NCBI GenBank assembly: GCA_000151295.1
Contig: GG745335.1
Span: 136,505-192,346, forward strand
DNA from: Allomyces macrogynus ATCC 38327
Lineage: Eukaryota > Blastocladiomycota > Blastocladiomycetes > Blastocladiales > Blastocladiaceae
Direction: 5' to 3'
Length of the DNA stretch: 55,842 bases
In this document: piece by piece, positions 11,901 through 23,780 of the stretch
Numbering within the stretch: position 1 is the stretch's first letter
How the letters are laid out: each line of letters starts with the position of its first letter
Made by a program: the position numbers and the translations under genes
The notes under the pieces: model-generated
The model's input: the letters and a program-made list of their open reading frames with translations, nothing else
Told to the model about the DNA's origin: nothing
Databases searched by the model: none

Positions 11901-13460
11901 TTACTCCCTCGAGCGGTCGCTCTTCGCGCCGCTCGCCTCTGATGCCTTGGGCGCAGATTGGGCCGCAGCAGCTTCGGACGAGGCAGGCCGACTCGGAGCC
12001 GCGGTGGTGGACGACGACGCCGCGTACCCCTTTTTCAGCTTGGACGAGGCGTAATTGACCGACTTGGAGAAGCCCGCCGTCAAGATTCCCTTGGCCGACT
12101 GGACCAGAGCTGGTCGTGCAATCGTATCATACAGGGCTAAAATGGGGTCAACGCGCGTGAGCTGGTGAAGCGACATCGACACAAAGCCGAGCAGAAGTTC
12201 ATGATCGCACCACTGCGCAAATACGCGTCCAAGTGTGGCGACTGCGCGAGTTCGACCAACCCTTTCGGGTCGCTGTCGGCGCCCACCTTGGCCGCTGCCG
12301 ATGCAGCCGAATCCCCACTCCTTGCCTTGTGTGTGGCGCGCACCTTGGCCAGGAACGACTTGGGCAAGTTCCCGACAAGCTGTGCGAGCACCTTCGGGTT
12401 GCGGTCCACGTCAACGACCGACGATCCGTCAGGCAGAGTGCGCCACTCAACGGCGCCGGCAAACTCGCGGTTCTTGAGTTCCTCGACCATTGGGCGGTAA
12501 ATATGCTCAAAGAACTCGTGCTGCTTGGCGACCATGTTGGCCACCTTGTGCGGGTTCTCGAGGTACTTAAACCGCATACGGAAGTCGCCGAGATACGATA
12601 GGCCAGCCACACGCCGATACAGCTCGTCTTCGGCCAGTGGTGCGGTGGGGTCGGTCGTTGCGTGCATGAGGAAGACGACGCGCAGGGCATTGACGAGGTT
12701 CGTGCGCTGACATAGCAGCACACGCGAATCGTGCCGCAGGACTTGGATCGGCTTGTGCATACGGCCGGCCAGGTAGAGCGTGTCCCACTCGGTCAGGTCC
12801 GAGCACAGCCGGTCGATGCCGACGACGCCATACTTGACCATCTGTGGCCATGCGGGGATGGAGAAGCCGGACAATGGTGAACCACCTTGACCGCATCGAG
12901 TCCAGGTTCGCGCGCCGACTGTCGATCGCTTCCGCGCCAAGCCTGCGATATTGTCAGCAAATCAGCCAACGTACCACGCCGTCAATCTCGACGTACGGGT
13001 TGTAGTAAACCCCTGCACCTGCCCACGTCGCGTCCTGCAATGTCGCAATCGTCGACGACCCGAGCGACCCCAAGAACGAGTAATGGTGCCGGTTCTGGTG
13101 CAGGTTGATGGAATGCCAATGCGTTGGGTGCGTGACGCCGAGAATCAAGTCGACCATGGATCCGCTATTGCCCGCCTGCGGGAACACGGCCGAGCCATAG
13201 GCAAAAGCGAACCGGATCGGCGCCTTGAAGTCCTTGATGAGCTTGACGAGCGCGCGCGCGCGCGGAGATTCAGCATGCAGCTCGACTTGCTGCTTGAGCG
13301 GAACGGCCGTCGCGGGATCGTCGAGCCATGTCGTTGATTGCAGCCCGCGACGGCGTGGAGCCTGCACGGCAGCGAGACGTGACAGAGGGATCGTGCAGGA
13401 AGGCGGGCGCGCGTGCAAGATGGGCGTGCATCGCGTCGTGGTCCGGAGAAGCGTGGTCAT
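11901..13460 (-). CDS. TAM41: Mitochondrial CDP-diacylglycerol synthase (phosphatidate cytidylyltransferase)
   Basis: Three exons (13460-12975, 12841-12211, 12136-11901) give 450 residues. Tam41 makes CDP-diacylglycerol from phosphatidic acid and CTP on the matrix side of the inner mitochondrial membrane, the first committed step to cardiolipin. An Arg/Ser/Thr-rich presequence (about residues 1-45) precedes the nucleotidyltransferase core: FAYGSAVF, then MVDLILGV carrying the acidic catalytic position, HWHSINL, GAGVYYNPYVEIDG, KYGVVGIDRL and AGLSYLGDFRM. The last exon carries RPALVQSAKGILTAG, the family C-terminal signature, followed by a Ser/Ala-rich tail. I place the start at 13460 rather than at the upstream in-frame ATG (13685), because the upstream translation looks like leader sequence. 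It is head-to-head with the mitochondrial AspRS gene. Confidence 0.93.
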
Positions 13461-13839
13461 GGTGATCGCACTGGTATATCGAAGAGTGGTCGAAGGTGCT
13501 GCAGGCCGCGACAGATCGCGCGGTCGTGCTGCTCGCAGGGTGCGGGTGCCGTGGTGCGTGGGTTGCAGTGCAGATCGCGAGCGCGTTGCTGGCGAGCGTT
13601 GCTGGTTGTTGAAGGAATCGCGCGCGAGGACGGAGTGAAGGAGTGTTGAGGGTGGAGAGAGAGAAACGATCAACCACAACGACATGACCGCCGTTCAAGC
13701 TCACCATTTCATTTTGGGTCATCTGACTTCGATCAACACGTCGCGATCCGTTCTTGGCCGCGGCCGACAAGAATGACATGATCAACCTGCTACCATCCGG
13801 TCAGATCAGCTCCCAACCACAAGCAACCAAGCGGCCTCC
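13461..13839. promoter_or_regulatory. Bidirectional promoter region between TAM41 and mitochondrial AspRS
   Basis: Only 379 bp separate the start codons of two divergent genes that both encode mitochondrial proteins, which suggests shared control. The sequence is GC-rich near TAM41 and less so near AspRS. No specific binding site could be named with confidence. Confidence 0.55.
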
Positions 13840-16025
13840 ATGTTACATTCCGCTCTGACTGGGATTGGGCGCCGCCGTGCCGCCCCCGCCGCCATCCGAG
13901 CAGCTGCACCCGCTTGCATAGTACCTTCTCCGACAATCACGACCACGCCGCCACGACCAACAAGGGCCAGCTTGCAGTCAACTGTATTGCGACAAGGCGG
14001 CGACCACGCGAGACGGTGGTCGTCCACCGTGGCCGCGCTCGATGCTCCCTCGATGTTTTCAACCAAGCACTACGATCGCACCTGTCCGTGCGGCCGCATC
14101 ACGTCTGACCACGTTGGCCAACGCGTACAGCTTGTCGGCTGGGTGGAGTCGATTCGGTGAGCTGTTTTCTCCACCTTGGTGTCCGTCAGATTTCGCTGAT
14201 CGACTGATCATTACGCCAGCAAGTTGTCATCCGACTTGGTGTTCATCCCGCTCCGCGATGGCTACGGCAAGTGCCAGCTGGTCCTGCGCGGCGGCAACGA
14301 CGCCGTGTGGAGCGCGCTCGACAATGTGAGCATTGAGTCGGTCGTGTATGTCGAGGGTGTCGTGGCCAAGCGACCCGAAAAGGATGTGCTCGGGGTGCGT
14401 TTGTGTTCTCCACTTCGTTTCCCGCTATGATCGCCGACTCACCAGTTGTCCGAACAGAATGACAACTACGAGGTAGAGGTGGACGTGCTCGAGCTTGTCA
14501 ACAAGGCTGATCGGTTGCCGGTGCACTTGTTTTCCAAGGATCCACTGGTATGCTCGCACCCGCTCACGATCCTCGTCTCGTCGTTGGCGTGAACTGACCT
14601 GGTCGCACCCAACAGCCGAGCGAAGATGTGCGCCTCAAGTACCGGTACCTCGACCTGCGACGCCCAGCACTTCAACACAACCTGCGCGCGCGATCCACGG
14701 CCTTGCACGCTATCCGCACGTCCTTCCTCGCGCACGACTTTGTGGAAATCGAGACGCCGACGCTGTTCAAGACGACGCCCGAGGGCGCACGCGAATTCCT
14801 CGTCCCGACGCGGCGTGCCGGCCACTTTTACGCGCTGACTCAGTCGCCGCAGCAGTACAAGCAGCTGCTCATGGCCGCGGGCATGGACCGGTACTTCCAA
14901 GTCGCGCGGTGCTACCGCGACGAGGACCAGCGCGCCGACCGGCAGCCCGAGTTTACACAAATCGATGTGGAAATGACCTTGGCGACGCCCGCCAAGATCA
15001 AGCAGGTGATTGAAGAGTGTACTCTGGCGACGGTGCAGGCCGTGCTCGGCAAGACATTGCCGGCGGCGCCGTTCCCGTCATTCTCGTACGAGCACGTCAT
15101 GAACACGTACGGCTCCGACAAGCCTGACGTACGGTTTGGGCTCGAGATTCAGCAGTGGAAGAACGAGTACTTGCCCTCCGATATGCGCGACACGTACGTT
15201 ATTGACGTCCTGCACGTGCCGCAAGCCGAGGTCGGCGCCGTTTCGAACTCGGTGCTGAAAAAGTGGGCGTCCGAGGCGAAAAAGCACGGAGTGTTTGTGA
15301 TCAAGATCAAGGACGACCGGCACCCGACCCTGCCGTTCCTCGCTCACCCATTCCCCGAATCGCTCGCAGCGGGCGATGTGCTGTGTCTCGCTGTCCGTCC
15401 CGCCGTCGCACGCGGCGGATCGACGCCCATGGGCAAGTGGCGCACACGGATGATTCAGCACCTCGCGCTCACGCCCTCGACCGACCTGGCGTTCCTGTGG
15501 GTCGAAGGGTTCCCGCTCTTTACGCCGACGGCGCTCGACGACAAGCCCACGCACGCGATTGGCCATGCCGGGACCACCGAGTCGGCATGGACGGCGACGC
15601 ACCACCCGTTCACGGCACCGCAACCGGACCATGTGCACTTGCTCCGCGACGACCCGGGCGCGGTCATGGGGCAGCACTACGACCTGGTCCTGAACGGGTT
15701 CGAGATTGGTGGTGGGTCGATTCGCATTCACGACGCGCGGCTGCAGCAGTATGTGTTTGAAGTGCTCGGAATGGACGAGTCCCAGACGGCGCGGTTTGCG
15801 CATTTGCTCGATGCGTTGCGGTTCGGGTGCCCGCCGCATGGCGGGATCGCGCTGGGGCTGGATCGGTTGATGGCCGTGTTGCTCAGTGCCCCATCGATCC
15901 GCGATGTGATTGCGTTCCCAAAGTCGTCGGGTGCGGAACTGATGGTGGAGAGTCCGTCGCGCGTCGATGCGGCACAGTTGGCCGAGTATGCGATCCAGGT
16001 CGTGGAGACGGCGGCGACTAAGTAG
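13840..16025 (+). CDS. MSD1: Mitochondrial aspartyl-tRNA synthetase
   Basis: Four exons (13840-14156, 14220-14394, 14446-14547, 14616-16025) give 667 residues. This class IIb synthetase charges mitochondrial tRNA-Asp. An Arg/Ala-rich N-terminal region with no acidic cluster fits a mitochondrial presequence. The OB-fold anticodon domain begins near CGRITSDHVGQRVQLVGWVES. Motif 1 is FVEIETPTLFKTTPEG, motif 2 spans CYRDEDQRADRQPEFTQ, and motif 3 is GIALGLDRLMAVL. QSPQQYKQLLM and HPFTAPQPD are typical of the bacterial/mitochondrial AspRS type, which also has the insert between motifs 2 and 3 seen here. The third exon could start at 14458 instead of 14446, since both keep frame. Divergent from TAM41. 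Confidence 0.95.
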
Positions 16026-16276
16026 ATGTACAACATAATGGGCCTCCGCACGGGCCCGAAATTGAAATCTTTGTTGCGCGAACGAACGTCTCTACGGTAA
16101 ACGAATGAATACTGATGGTCGGCAATATGAACAAGCTGAGAACGGAAAACATAAACACTTCGACCCACATCTCTCCGCCATCTAGCACGAGCACCCACAC
16201 GCCGGCCGAATCGACCACACGCGGTCGATCCCGCACGCGAGCCCGGCAAGCACACCGAGATAGTCGCACGCCTGCC

Positions 16277-16672
16277 CTATCCGGCGCACCGACTAGGGCC
16301 CTTGTGATCGAGGCACGTCCGGAACACGCACGTCTCACCCTTGCCTTTGCACTCCTGTTTCGCGTCCCACTCGTGGTTGGCATAAAAGTACTCCGGGCTC
16401 CCCAGCACGACCTCTTGCTCTGGTGATTTCGCGCACGGCCACAGATGGAGTTTCTGGCCGTTGAAGTCTGCATTGGGCCCTGAATGAGCAGAGAATCAAC
16501 AAGGGAAAAGTTAGCGACGGGCCGGCGGAACAAGCTACTTCCAAAACGAGTGGCTAAACACGCACCATCGACAGCAGCGAGACCCAGGGTTTTGTTGGCC
16601 TGGTACTGGAAGGATCTGCGCCGGCCGGTAGTTCGGTAACACTCCCACCGAACCGTCGGTGAATCGACGTCG
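16277..16672 (-). CDS. 3' part of a Cys-rich, ricin-B-lectin-like secreted protein gene
   Basis: Two exons are clear: 16672-16566 and 16479-16277, joined by a phase-1 GTGCGT..CAG intron. The first reads DVDSPTVRWECY and ends NKTLGLAAVD. The second starts PNADFNGQKLHLWPC and ends in a Cys-rich tail with the spacing C-x6-C-x3-C (ECKGKGETCVFRTC), stop at 16277. N-x-T-L followed by a Gly-containing turn and LHLWPC resembles beta-trefoil (ricin-B-like) repeats. The Cys tail resembles the C-x6-C-x3-C start of the C-terminal module of the secreted family at 50-53 kb. The 5' exons could not be fixed: a short exon near 16749-16774 (containing CLGGVPS) is plausible, and no signal peptide was located. 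It may be a gene or a decayed copy. Confidence 0.55.
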
Positions 16673-17966
16673 CTGTACGCTTATCAGAATGGAACACATT
16701 TGGTCAGGAAAAAAAGAGTGGGACATCGGGAAAAGACAGGCGAACGCTCTTACAGACTTGGTACTCCGCCGAGACAACCTAGAGACGATTCGAGAGTCGA
16801 CTAGAACAGATCAATGAGCGACATGGTTGGTCTTGGCGCGCGCTGAACTGCCCCAAAAAGCAAAAGACAAACCTGGTCCGACTTGAAACGTCCGGTTGGC
16901 CCGAACCGTGGCAGCTGTGGCAGACAACTCTTCCATCCCCAGATGACGCTCGACTCAGGCGAGCTTGTCGCGGCTGAACCAAAGACGCGCCGGCAGCGTG
17001 TCTGGTGGGTTGGCTTTGTCGAAAGTTTCGAAAAAAGACAAAATCGCGTGAGGCACGTTCTGCATCTTGGGATGCAAACTTCGGATAGTGCGAGCAGAGC
17101 CCTTCTCCCAGCAATCCGCGGTCCAGGTGCGTTGGTGTTAGCATGGCATCTAAATTTATCGAGACATCTGCCACATTTGGCACTTTCGGTTGATTGCAAT
17201 CGTTTAGACCAGCGACTGCTTCGATCCGTCCTACATTCGATCCAAGAACGAAATCGACATCGGCCTTCGGTGCAGAGTGTGATCCAAAGCAAGAGCTGAC
17301 ATTTGTCGCAATGAAAAAATGTGTCAAATGCTGCCGTTCTTCAAATCGATGCAAAGAAAAACAATTGGCCACTGAGCAACATCCTCTCCAATTTTTCTGT
17401 TATATATTTGAGCTGACACGTTTTGGGCGGTCTGGTCAATCGAGCAAGGGGCAGCTTGCCACGGCCCACGGACGACGGGCGCGCAGACTCTGACGGGGTG
17501 ACCCACAGATCCGGGCCTCGAAGTGCAGGACCTCAGCACGCGATCCAGCAGCAGAAGGGCCGTTGGAGGCGTGGTTTGGGAAAGGAACGCGGACACTCCC
17601 TGATTCGACGCATGTGCAGAGGATAGAAAGGTCGGTGAAGGACCGTTCTCGACTGCGTGCTTGTCTTCCGCTTCGCGATTACGTTGCTTGATCCACGTTG
17701 GTAAATAGACAGCACTGGATGAAGTGGTGGTGGTCCAAGAAATTTGGGAGGCGCGGTCAAACGGCGGCAGAGGCGACTGGGAGCACAGTTGCAGCAGCCT
17801 CGCCTCGACGAATAGCACCATTACCTCGTTCGTCGGACTCGCCATGCCCGAGCCTGTAGAGCTTCAATCAATCTCATTGTGATATTATCCACCCGAAACA
17901 ATCCTCTGCACGCTATACCCAGTCTCCACCCCGGCAATATTCCAGTCCCATTCCCTCCCTCTCCAT
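16673..17966. other. Unresolved region: possible 5' exons of the lectin-like gene and the DENN gene 3' flank
   Basis: About 1.3 kb. Minus-strand coding-like fragments occur near 16883-17000 (a segment with closely spaced CHSCHGSG residues, reminiscent of the WTCHG segment of the 50-53 kb family), but I could not join them into a frame with the downstream exons. An open frame at 17324-17845 has no recognisable product. Confidence 0.35.
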
Positions 17967-20900
17967 CTAGTCCATGGCAAACCGGAACCCACACACGGTC
18001 GGGACCGGCGCGACCTTGACCGTCAACTTTTTGCTAACCCGCCACGTGGCGCGCACCTCCACTGCAGTTCGCAGCAGTGGAGCCGCCGCGGGCTCCACAG
18101 ACGCGGACCGTCGCCGTCCCGAAGACGGCACCCGCGGCTGCGGCCATTCAGGCACGTGCTCGCCGGCGACAAGCAAGCTCGGCGTCTCGTCCGGGATCGT
18201 CGCGTGGGACGCGGCTCGGCTCGCCAGACGCGATACCGGACGCGACGGCGCTGCGTGAATCGCGCGCACGAGGTCGTGTTCGTGCAGCCACTGCACGAGC
18301 TTGGTTTCGGGCAGGTGATGCACGACCCACGCGAGAAAGTCGGTCGGGGTACCGTGCGCCGCGTACTCGTCCTGATGTCTATATACCGCGAAAGAAAGTC
18401 AGTCCTATTCCGTGAATCGCATTGATAATCCCGAACCGTACATTCGCACCAAGTGCGGCACGCTCACCGTGCGCCGCCCACTCTTGCCCGACTTGCCCGC
18501 GCCGAGCGGTACGGGGACAACGGCGCGGTCGACGAACCGAGCCGCTTCGGCGACCACCTGCTGTCGCACCGAGTCGCCGCGATAAATGCAGCACCGCGGC
18601 CCGTCGGGCGCACCGTCCGGGATGATGAGCGGCAAGTACCGCGCGAGGCAGTGCGCGCCTTCGCGGACGCGGAATAGCACGTCGCCGAGCGTAAACGCGT
18701 GGAAGTTGATCCGGTACCGCGGGCCGCGACCTGGCCGTGGATGGCATCGCGCGCGGTAAAGAGCGTCGGTGCCGACAGGAGGCGGGTCATCGGCGTGGGG
18801 CCAAATGGGCGGGAGGGATGTGGCGTCGACAGAGAGCGCCGAGTCGATGAAACTGTGCAAACTGGGGTGGCCGAAACGAAAAGGGAAAGTGTCAGTTCAA
18901 GGCTCACAGCTGCGAACAGTCGAGCCAGCAACGGAGCGCACAGAATCAGCTGGCACAGGTTGAGCCACATTGCGACGCGCTCATCGTCGCGGAGCTTGTC
19001 GTCTCCATCATCCTCGTCCTCAGTCACGGCCGGTCCTGCGATCGCCAGCTTGGCCGTCTCGGCACGCAGCGCCGCCCAAACGGGCGACTTGCTGATTTGC
19101 GCAACCGCAACGTCGAGAATGAAATCACGAGGCCGTCCCATGGGCCCGTACTCGACACGCGCAAAGCTCTTGGCGAGCACGACCATCGCTTCGAGCACTT
19201 GTGTGACGCGGTCGGGGATGGACACGACCAGCGGCTGCTCGAGCCCACTGCCAGTTCTCCGCCGCACACGTCGGTCGTCCTCGGCGGCATCCCCTTCCAA
19301 ATCGTTGAGGCACGGAAAATCCTTGCTCTCCGTGCGCGACGGCGACCCGGCGCGGCCCACGACCGCCGCAAGCGCTGCGACAATTCCGCGCCGCAAATCG
19401 ACCGACCCGGATGACCGTCGGCGACGTTGCTTCGCCTCGTCGTCGGTCAGCGTCTCGACACTGTCGGCCAGTCCGTCGTCGTGCAATGCCCGCGGCGGCA
19501 AGTTCGACGTGCCGCGGCGCGAGCGCGGGAGCGGGGCCATGAACAGGTCCATTTCCATGACGGCCGCCGACCCGGTGCGCGAGGAGAAGAGCGACGAGTT
19601 GGCGCGCGAGGCGGCTTGCGAAGATGGTGGGTGGTGATAAGAGTGTCGCAGACGTGGTGCGGGTCGACGGCGAGGAAGAGTCGGGACCGAGTCGAGGAGA
19701 CCGCTATCAGCGGGTGGGAGCGTCGGGATGAAGGACTCGTTGCTGTCGGGATCCGTAGTGCGCTGTTCGAGGTCGGAATTACTTCCATTGGCCTTGACGG
19801 TGCCGGCCCCACCGACCCCATTCAGCGTGCTGCTCGAATCGTCGACAGCTGGCGGCTCCTTGTCGACGAGATGCATGAGCGCCATGGTGCGGAGCTGCGG
19901 GTGGACATGCTCGCCCGTCAACGTGCGCAACTCATCGACACCCAATCCCGCGACCCATCGCGTGATCTCCTCCTCGACCGCCACGTTTGCCGGTCTCGCC
20001 AGGCACGCCGACGCATCGGCGTATGCAAACCCGACCACATCCGCCGCGGCACCCGCCTCGCGCAACACGATCGCCTTGGTCCATGCGAGAGCGCCTTGTG
20101 CGGTGGAACCTGGTTCCGACCTTGCGAGTGCGTCATCGAGGGCATCCACGGCCGGCCGAAATGTTGCCGAGCGAAAACGTGGATCGTAAGCGACCAATCG
20201 AACACGCTCTTCAATGAGCTTCGGATCAAAGACGAGCCCGCGCCTTGCCGTGCCGACCTCGAGCAAGTTCGACCCCGGTATTGGCCACAACGCATCTGCA
20301 TCCTCATCCGCATCCAGCACCAGTTCCACCACAACGCGCACTCCCTTCTGGTCCGTTCTCGTAACGTCCGCGTCGACACAGCGCACTTGCCGGCGTCTCC
20401 CTCGCATCCACGGCGCGCCCGCACCAAACTCTCCGTTCGCCGCCAAGTACTGGTCAAACACGGGATCAACGGCGGGCGCGTGCAAGTATGCTTGCGCCAT
20501 GGCCGACACTTCAAACAGCTCGAAAAATTGCGCCGCGGCAAAACTCGTGCACTGGGCACGACGTCGCGCACGCCACACGACCACATCGTCACGCATCCCC
20601 GCGAGCAAGTCGGCACACCACCGCAGGCCAGCGGCTTGGATTCTCGCGTTACGAGCGCGCCAGTCGAGCGGAGCGGGCGCGTGCACGAACGCGGACGCGT
20701 CTGGGTCGGTTTCACGCCCGAGCGCAGCATGAATCGCGGCAGCGAGCTGCGGCATGGCCGGAAGTTCAATCTCGGTGGGGTCCCAGTTCCATACGCGATC
20801 CTCGGTCAGGTCCACGACCACAGTCGTGTTCGGGACGGTGTCGCGCGAGGCCCACGGCGCGCCCATGAGGTAGACGGTCGGCGCGTCGAGCATGTCGCGC

Positions 20901-21784
20901 AAGGAGTCGGGTAATATGGGCACGTAGACGGCAAGCCAGGGGAGCGGTGGATGAACGAGCACGCGAAGCAGCTCGCACGCGCGGACGATGGTGGTGATCG
21001 ACGAGCCCATGACCGCGACAGCACGGTCGACCAGAAGCGCCGCCATGCCGAGCAAAATGGTGCTGATCGAGACGTGGTCAAAGACGAGCGCGAGCGGGAA
21101 ATCGACATGAGGAACCGCATCGTCCGTCAGAGGCGGTGTCAAGGGGACAGTGACGTTGGAGACGGGCAGGTGGAGCTGGATGGCGAGTCCAGGCACGATC
21201 ATGTCCGGAGCAAGGACAGGTTTGTGGAGAATTTGCCAAATGACACGCTCGAGCACACCGCCCTGTGTTTGCGTCGACCGTGCGTGCGATATAACGGCGA
21301 GAATTTCGCCAAGAACCGCACGTGGCGTCTCACCTAGTGGACGAGCGGCGACGAGAACGATACAGGTCACTGATCGCGCACCAAACAACGACGAAGCTGA
21401 CGGCATCCGCTGGATGGGAGCAATGGTCGCGGGATCGCTTGCCGTCGCCGCCAGGCGCACCCACTGCGCAGGAACGGCAACGCAGGCGGCATATTGATGA
21501 CTTCCGTGCGCGTCGGTCAAGACAAACTCGTGGAAGCGCGGCGCGGGCGGGTCGGGAGCGTTGAAGAGCACGGCAGGGTACGGAACGCAAAAGAACGGCA
21601 GGACCGCGAGCAGATTGTCGTGGTCGTGGTCGCTGCGCGCTGGCGTGCGCGCAAAGACGTGAGCGGCACGGACAACGGGAGCTTGACGCTCGTCGGCAAT
21701 CGACAGTTCGAGGACGGCAACGCGTTGAGCGAGCAAGGCTGGCGGTGCAGGACCGGTTGCCGCGACGGTCGCAGACGGCGGCAT
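17967..21784 (-). CDS. DENN-domain protein with a C-terminal DUF547-like domain
   Basis: Modelled as three exons (21784-18918, 18861-18450, 18371-17967), 1227 residues. DENN proteins are Rab GDP/GTP exchange factors in membrane traffic. The uDENN part begins near residue 20 (LAVLPFFCVPYPAVLF at about 59-74). cDENN lies around 235-340 (ALVFDHVSISTILLGMAALL, then PILPDSLRDMLDAPTVYLMG), and a dDENN-like part follows to about 560. A Ser/Arg/Pro-rich linker (about 620-830) precedes a region I read as DUF547: MWLNLCQLILCAPLLARLL, then RINFHAFTLGDVLFRVREG, then RRTVSVPHL and PTDFLAWVVHHLP. The two C-terminal introns are needed to keep the DUF547 frame; their donors (GTTCGC, GTGCGA) are plausible but uncertain. 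I prefer the start at 21784 (MPPSATV) because the upstream frame looks like leader. A decayed duplicate of its 5' half lies at 24287-24860. Confidence 0.8.
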
Positions 21785-22126
21785 GGCGGTCACTTCCACG
21801 GCCGGAGTCTGCTGCGACGGGTCCAGGAAATATTGTGCAGCGAGTCGCGTCGTGCGTTTGTTGTTGTCGGAGTCGTTGTTCCGTAATTTGTGCGTGTGGC
21901 TGCAGCTGATGGCTGGCCGCAGCCCCAGCACAAAAGATGTTATGTGGATTGAAGACGCTCTGTGGGCATGACGTCGTCGTGTTCGCCTTGCCGACCAGAC
22001 CGAACGGACCCACGGCGCCTCTTCCGCTGGCTGAGGCGGCCCACGATGTTGCCGCCCAAGGCATTTCTTCACTCATCCAGACCAAGGCCGCGCCACAGTT
22101 TGGCAGCTCAGCGCATTCTTACGACC
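21785..22126. promoter_or_regulatory. Divergent region between the DENN gene and the transporter pseudogene
   Basis: 342 bp containing the DENN 5' flank and the former promoter of the first transporter copy. Parts of it (around 21985-22060) resemble 25200-25265, in front of the second transporter, showing that the spacer was duplicated with its neighbours. Confidence 0.5.
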
Positions 22127-23780
22127 ATGTCCACCCGCTCCAAATCACCTTCATCGTGTGAGCGACAAGCACCGCCTCCCGTACCCGTACCCGTACCGGC
22201 AGTGCTCCCGCTTCGCAGCCGGCCGTAGGTCATTGCCGCACTCGTGACGCTCATTGTCTTCGTCGGTACGTGTTTAATTCTTGCGAGTCGTTTCCTGACC
22301 CGTCTACCACGCGCTTCAAGAGCCTGACCAAGACCATCGACAACGACAGATATTTTATTCTATGCGGCCGTTAGTCCGATCCTGCCGACCATCGTTCAGG
22401 AGCAGTTTGGCCTCGGTCCGAAATATACGGGCTAGCTTGTCGGCGCCTATGGTCCGTTGTTTTCTGTGTTGTCCACCAGTTTTGTCCGCGGTCTAAATGA
22501 ATTCTGATCGACCGCTGTTGATGCTCTCAAAGTATTTATTAGCCGGCGGAATGCTCTCGCAACTCCTATTTTCGGCCTCGTGTCGGTCCGACTCCGCGAC
22601 CGCGAGTGGCCCATTACCTTTTCGCTCGTTGACCTGACAGTCTCGTCGCTGCTGTTCCTCGTTTGCTCGGAATATTGGCACTACGTCGCTGTCCGACTGC
22701 TGCAGGGCGTTGCCGCCGCCGATTACTGGACCATCGGGCTCGCGCTCACTTCCGACGTGTTCCCGTCCAACCAGCATGGGCACCGTCATGGCTGGGCTCA
22801 GCTCGGGCAACTTGCTCTTGCCCGCGATCGGCAGTGGGCTCTACGCGCGGCTTGGCCCGCACTCGCCTTACTGCGTGTTTACGCGGTTTCAACTCTCGTT
22901 TCGATTTTGCGGCTCGCCGTTGACGAGAGCCCAGAGACTGTGGCCAAGAAACAGCGCCAGGCTGCGGCCATAGGCCGCGACGAGGCCATGCTCGACGATA
23001 CGGTCGCGCCCCTGTACGTGCTGATGCGCTAACCCGCCGTCTGGGTCAATTGCGTTGCGATCGTTCTGGTTGGCTCGGTCTTGTCTGGCCTCGAGCCGGT
23101 GCTGCCGCCGTGGCTTACGGGGCGGATTTGCACGTCGTTTGCGGAAAACGGGCTCATGTTCTCGCGCTCGGTTTGCCTGAGTTGTTTGTTGGGTCATTCG
23201 GTACGCGCGCTGGGTGCTGCTAACTTCGGATCATGATGACCACGCTGCTCACGAATCTTCTCCACCCACCGTTTTTGGCGGCTGGCTTTGCGACCGGCAC
23301 TCGCGGCACCTCATCATGATCGTCGGGCTTTTGCTGATCACGATCGCGAGCCCGACCCTGGCCCTCCCGCAATCGTTTGGCGTCTGTGTTGTCGTGTTCG
23401 TGATTCTGGGGCTCATTCTCCAGATTGCCATGACGCCGCCGCTGCCGGACATGGGCGATGTGGTTGTGCGCAAGCACCCTGCCGCGTCGGGGCAAGTCTT
23501 CGCGTGCTTCAACGTCGCATTTGCTGGTCAGTACGCTCTTTTCACTACCCCTGTTTCCTCGGTGATGGACGCGGTTTTCCTGACACAAACGCGCCCGACT
23601 ATAGACCCGATCATGTCAAGCTTGCTCTACGAAGCTAGCGGGCTCATCGCGTCCATGGGGCTCTTTTTGGGCACGACCGTCTTGGTCATCGTGCTCTCCG
23701 AGTGGTATTACTGCAAATACTACTTGCGCCAGGTCCAGTCCGAGTCCGGCATGCCAGAGATTGCGCTCACCAATGTGTGA
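22127..23780 (+). pseudogene. MFS transporter copy 1, decayed
   Basis: Aligns along its full length with the intact transporter at 25492-27177, including the five-exon plan and the exon 1 start (MSTRSKS). Lesions: a TGG-to-TAG stop at 22226-22228 just before the first membrane segment; a TAT-to-TAG stop at 22433-22435 in the second exon (the intact copy reads TGYLVGAYG); a one-base deletion near 22557 at the start of exon 3; a deletion of about 11 bases near 22777 in the segment before MGTV; and a GAA-to-TAA stop at 23030-23032. The terminal exon still ends in-frame at 23780. At least five independent disablements make this a clear pseudogene. Before decay it was a proton-coupled DHA1/SLC18-like exporter like its neighbours. 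Confidence 0.93.

Noticed and set aside
19427..20914. 495-codon plus-strand open frame opposite the DENN gene
   Set aside because: Antisense shadow of a GC-rich gene; low-complexity Arg-rich product with no domain.
21785..22072. N-terminal extension of the DENN protein up to an ATG at 22072
   Set aside because: The extension is Arg/His/Ser-rich and lies in the divergent promoter region; the ATG at 21784 is close to the start of the uDENN part.
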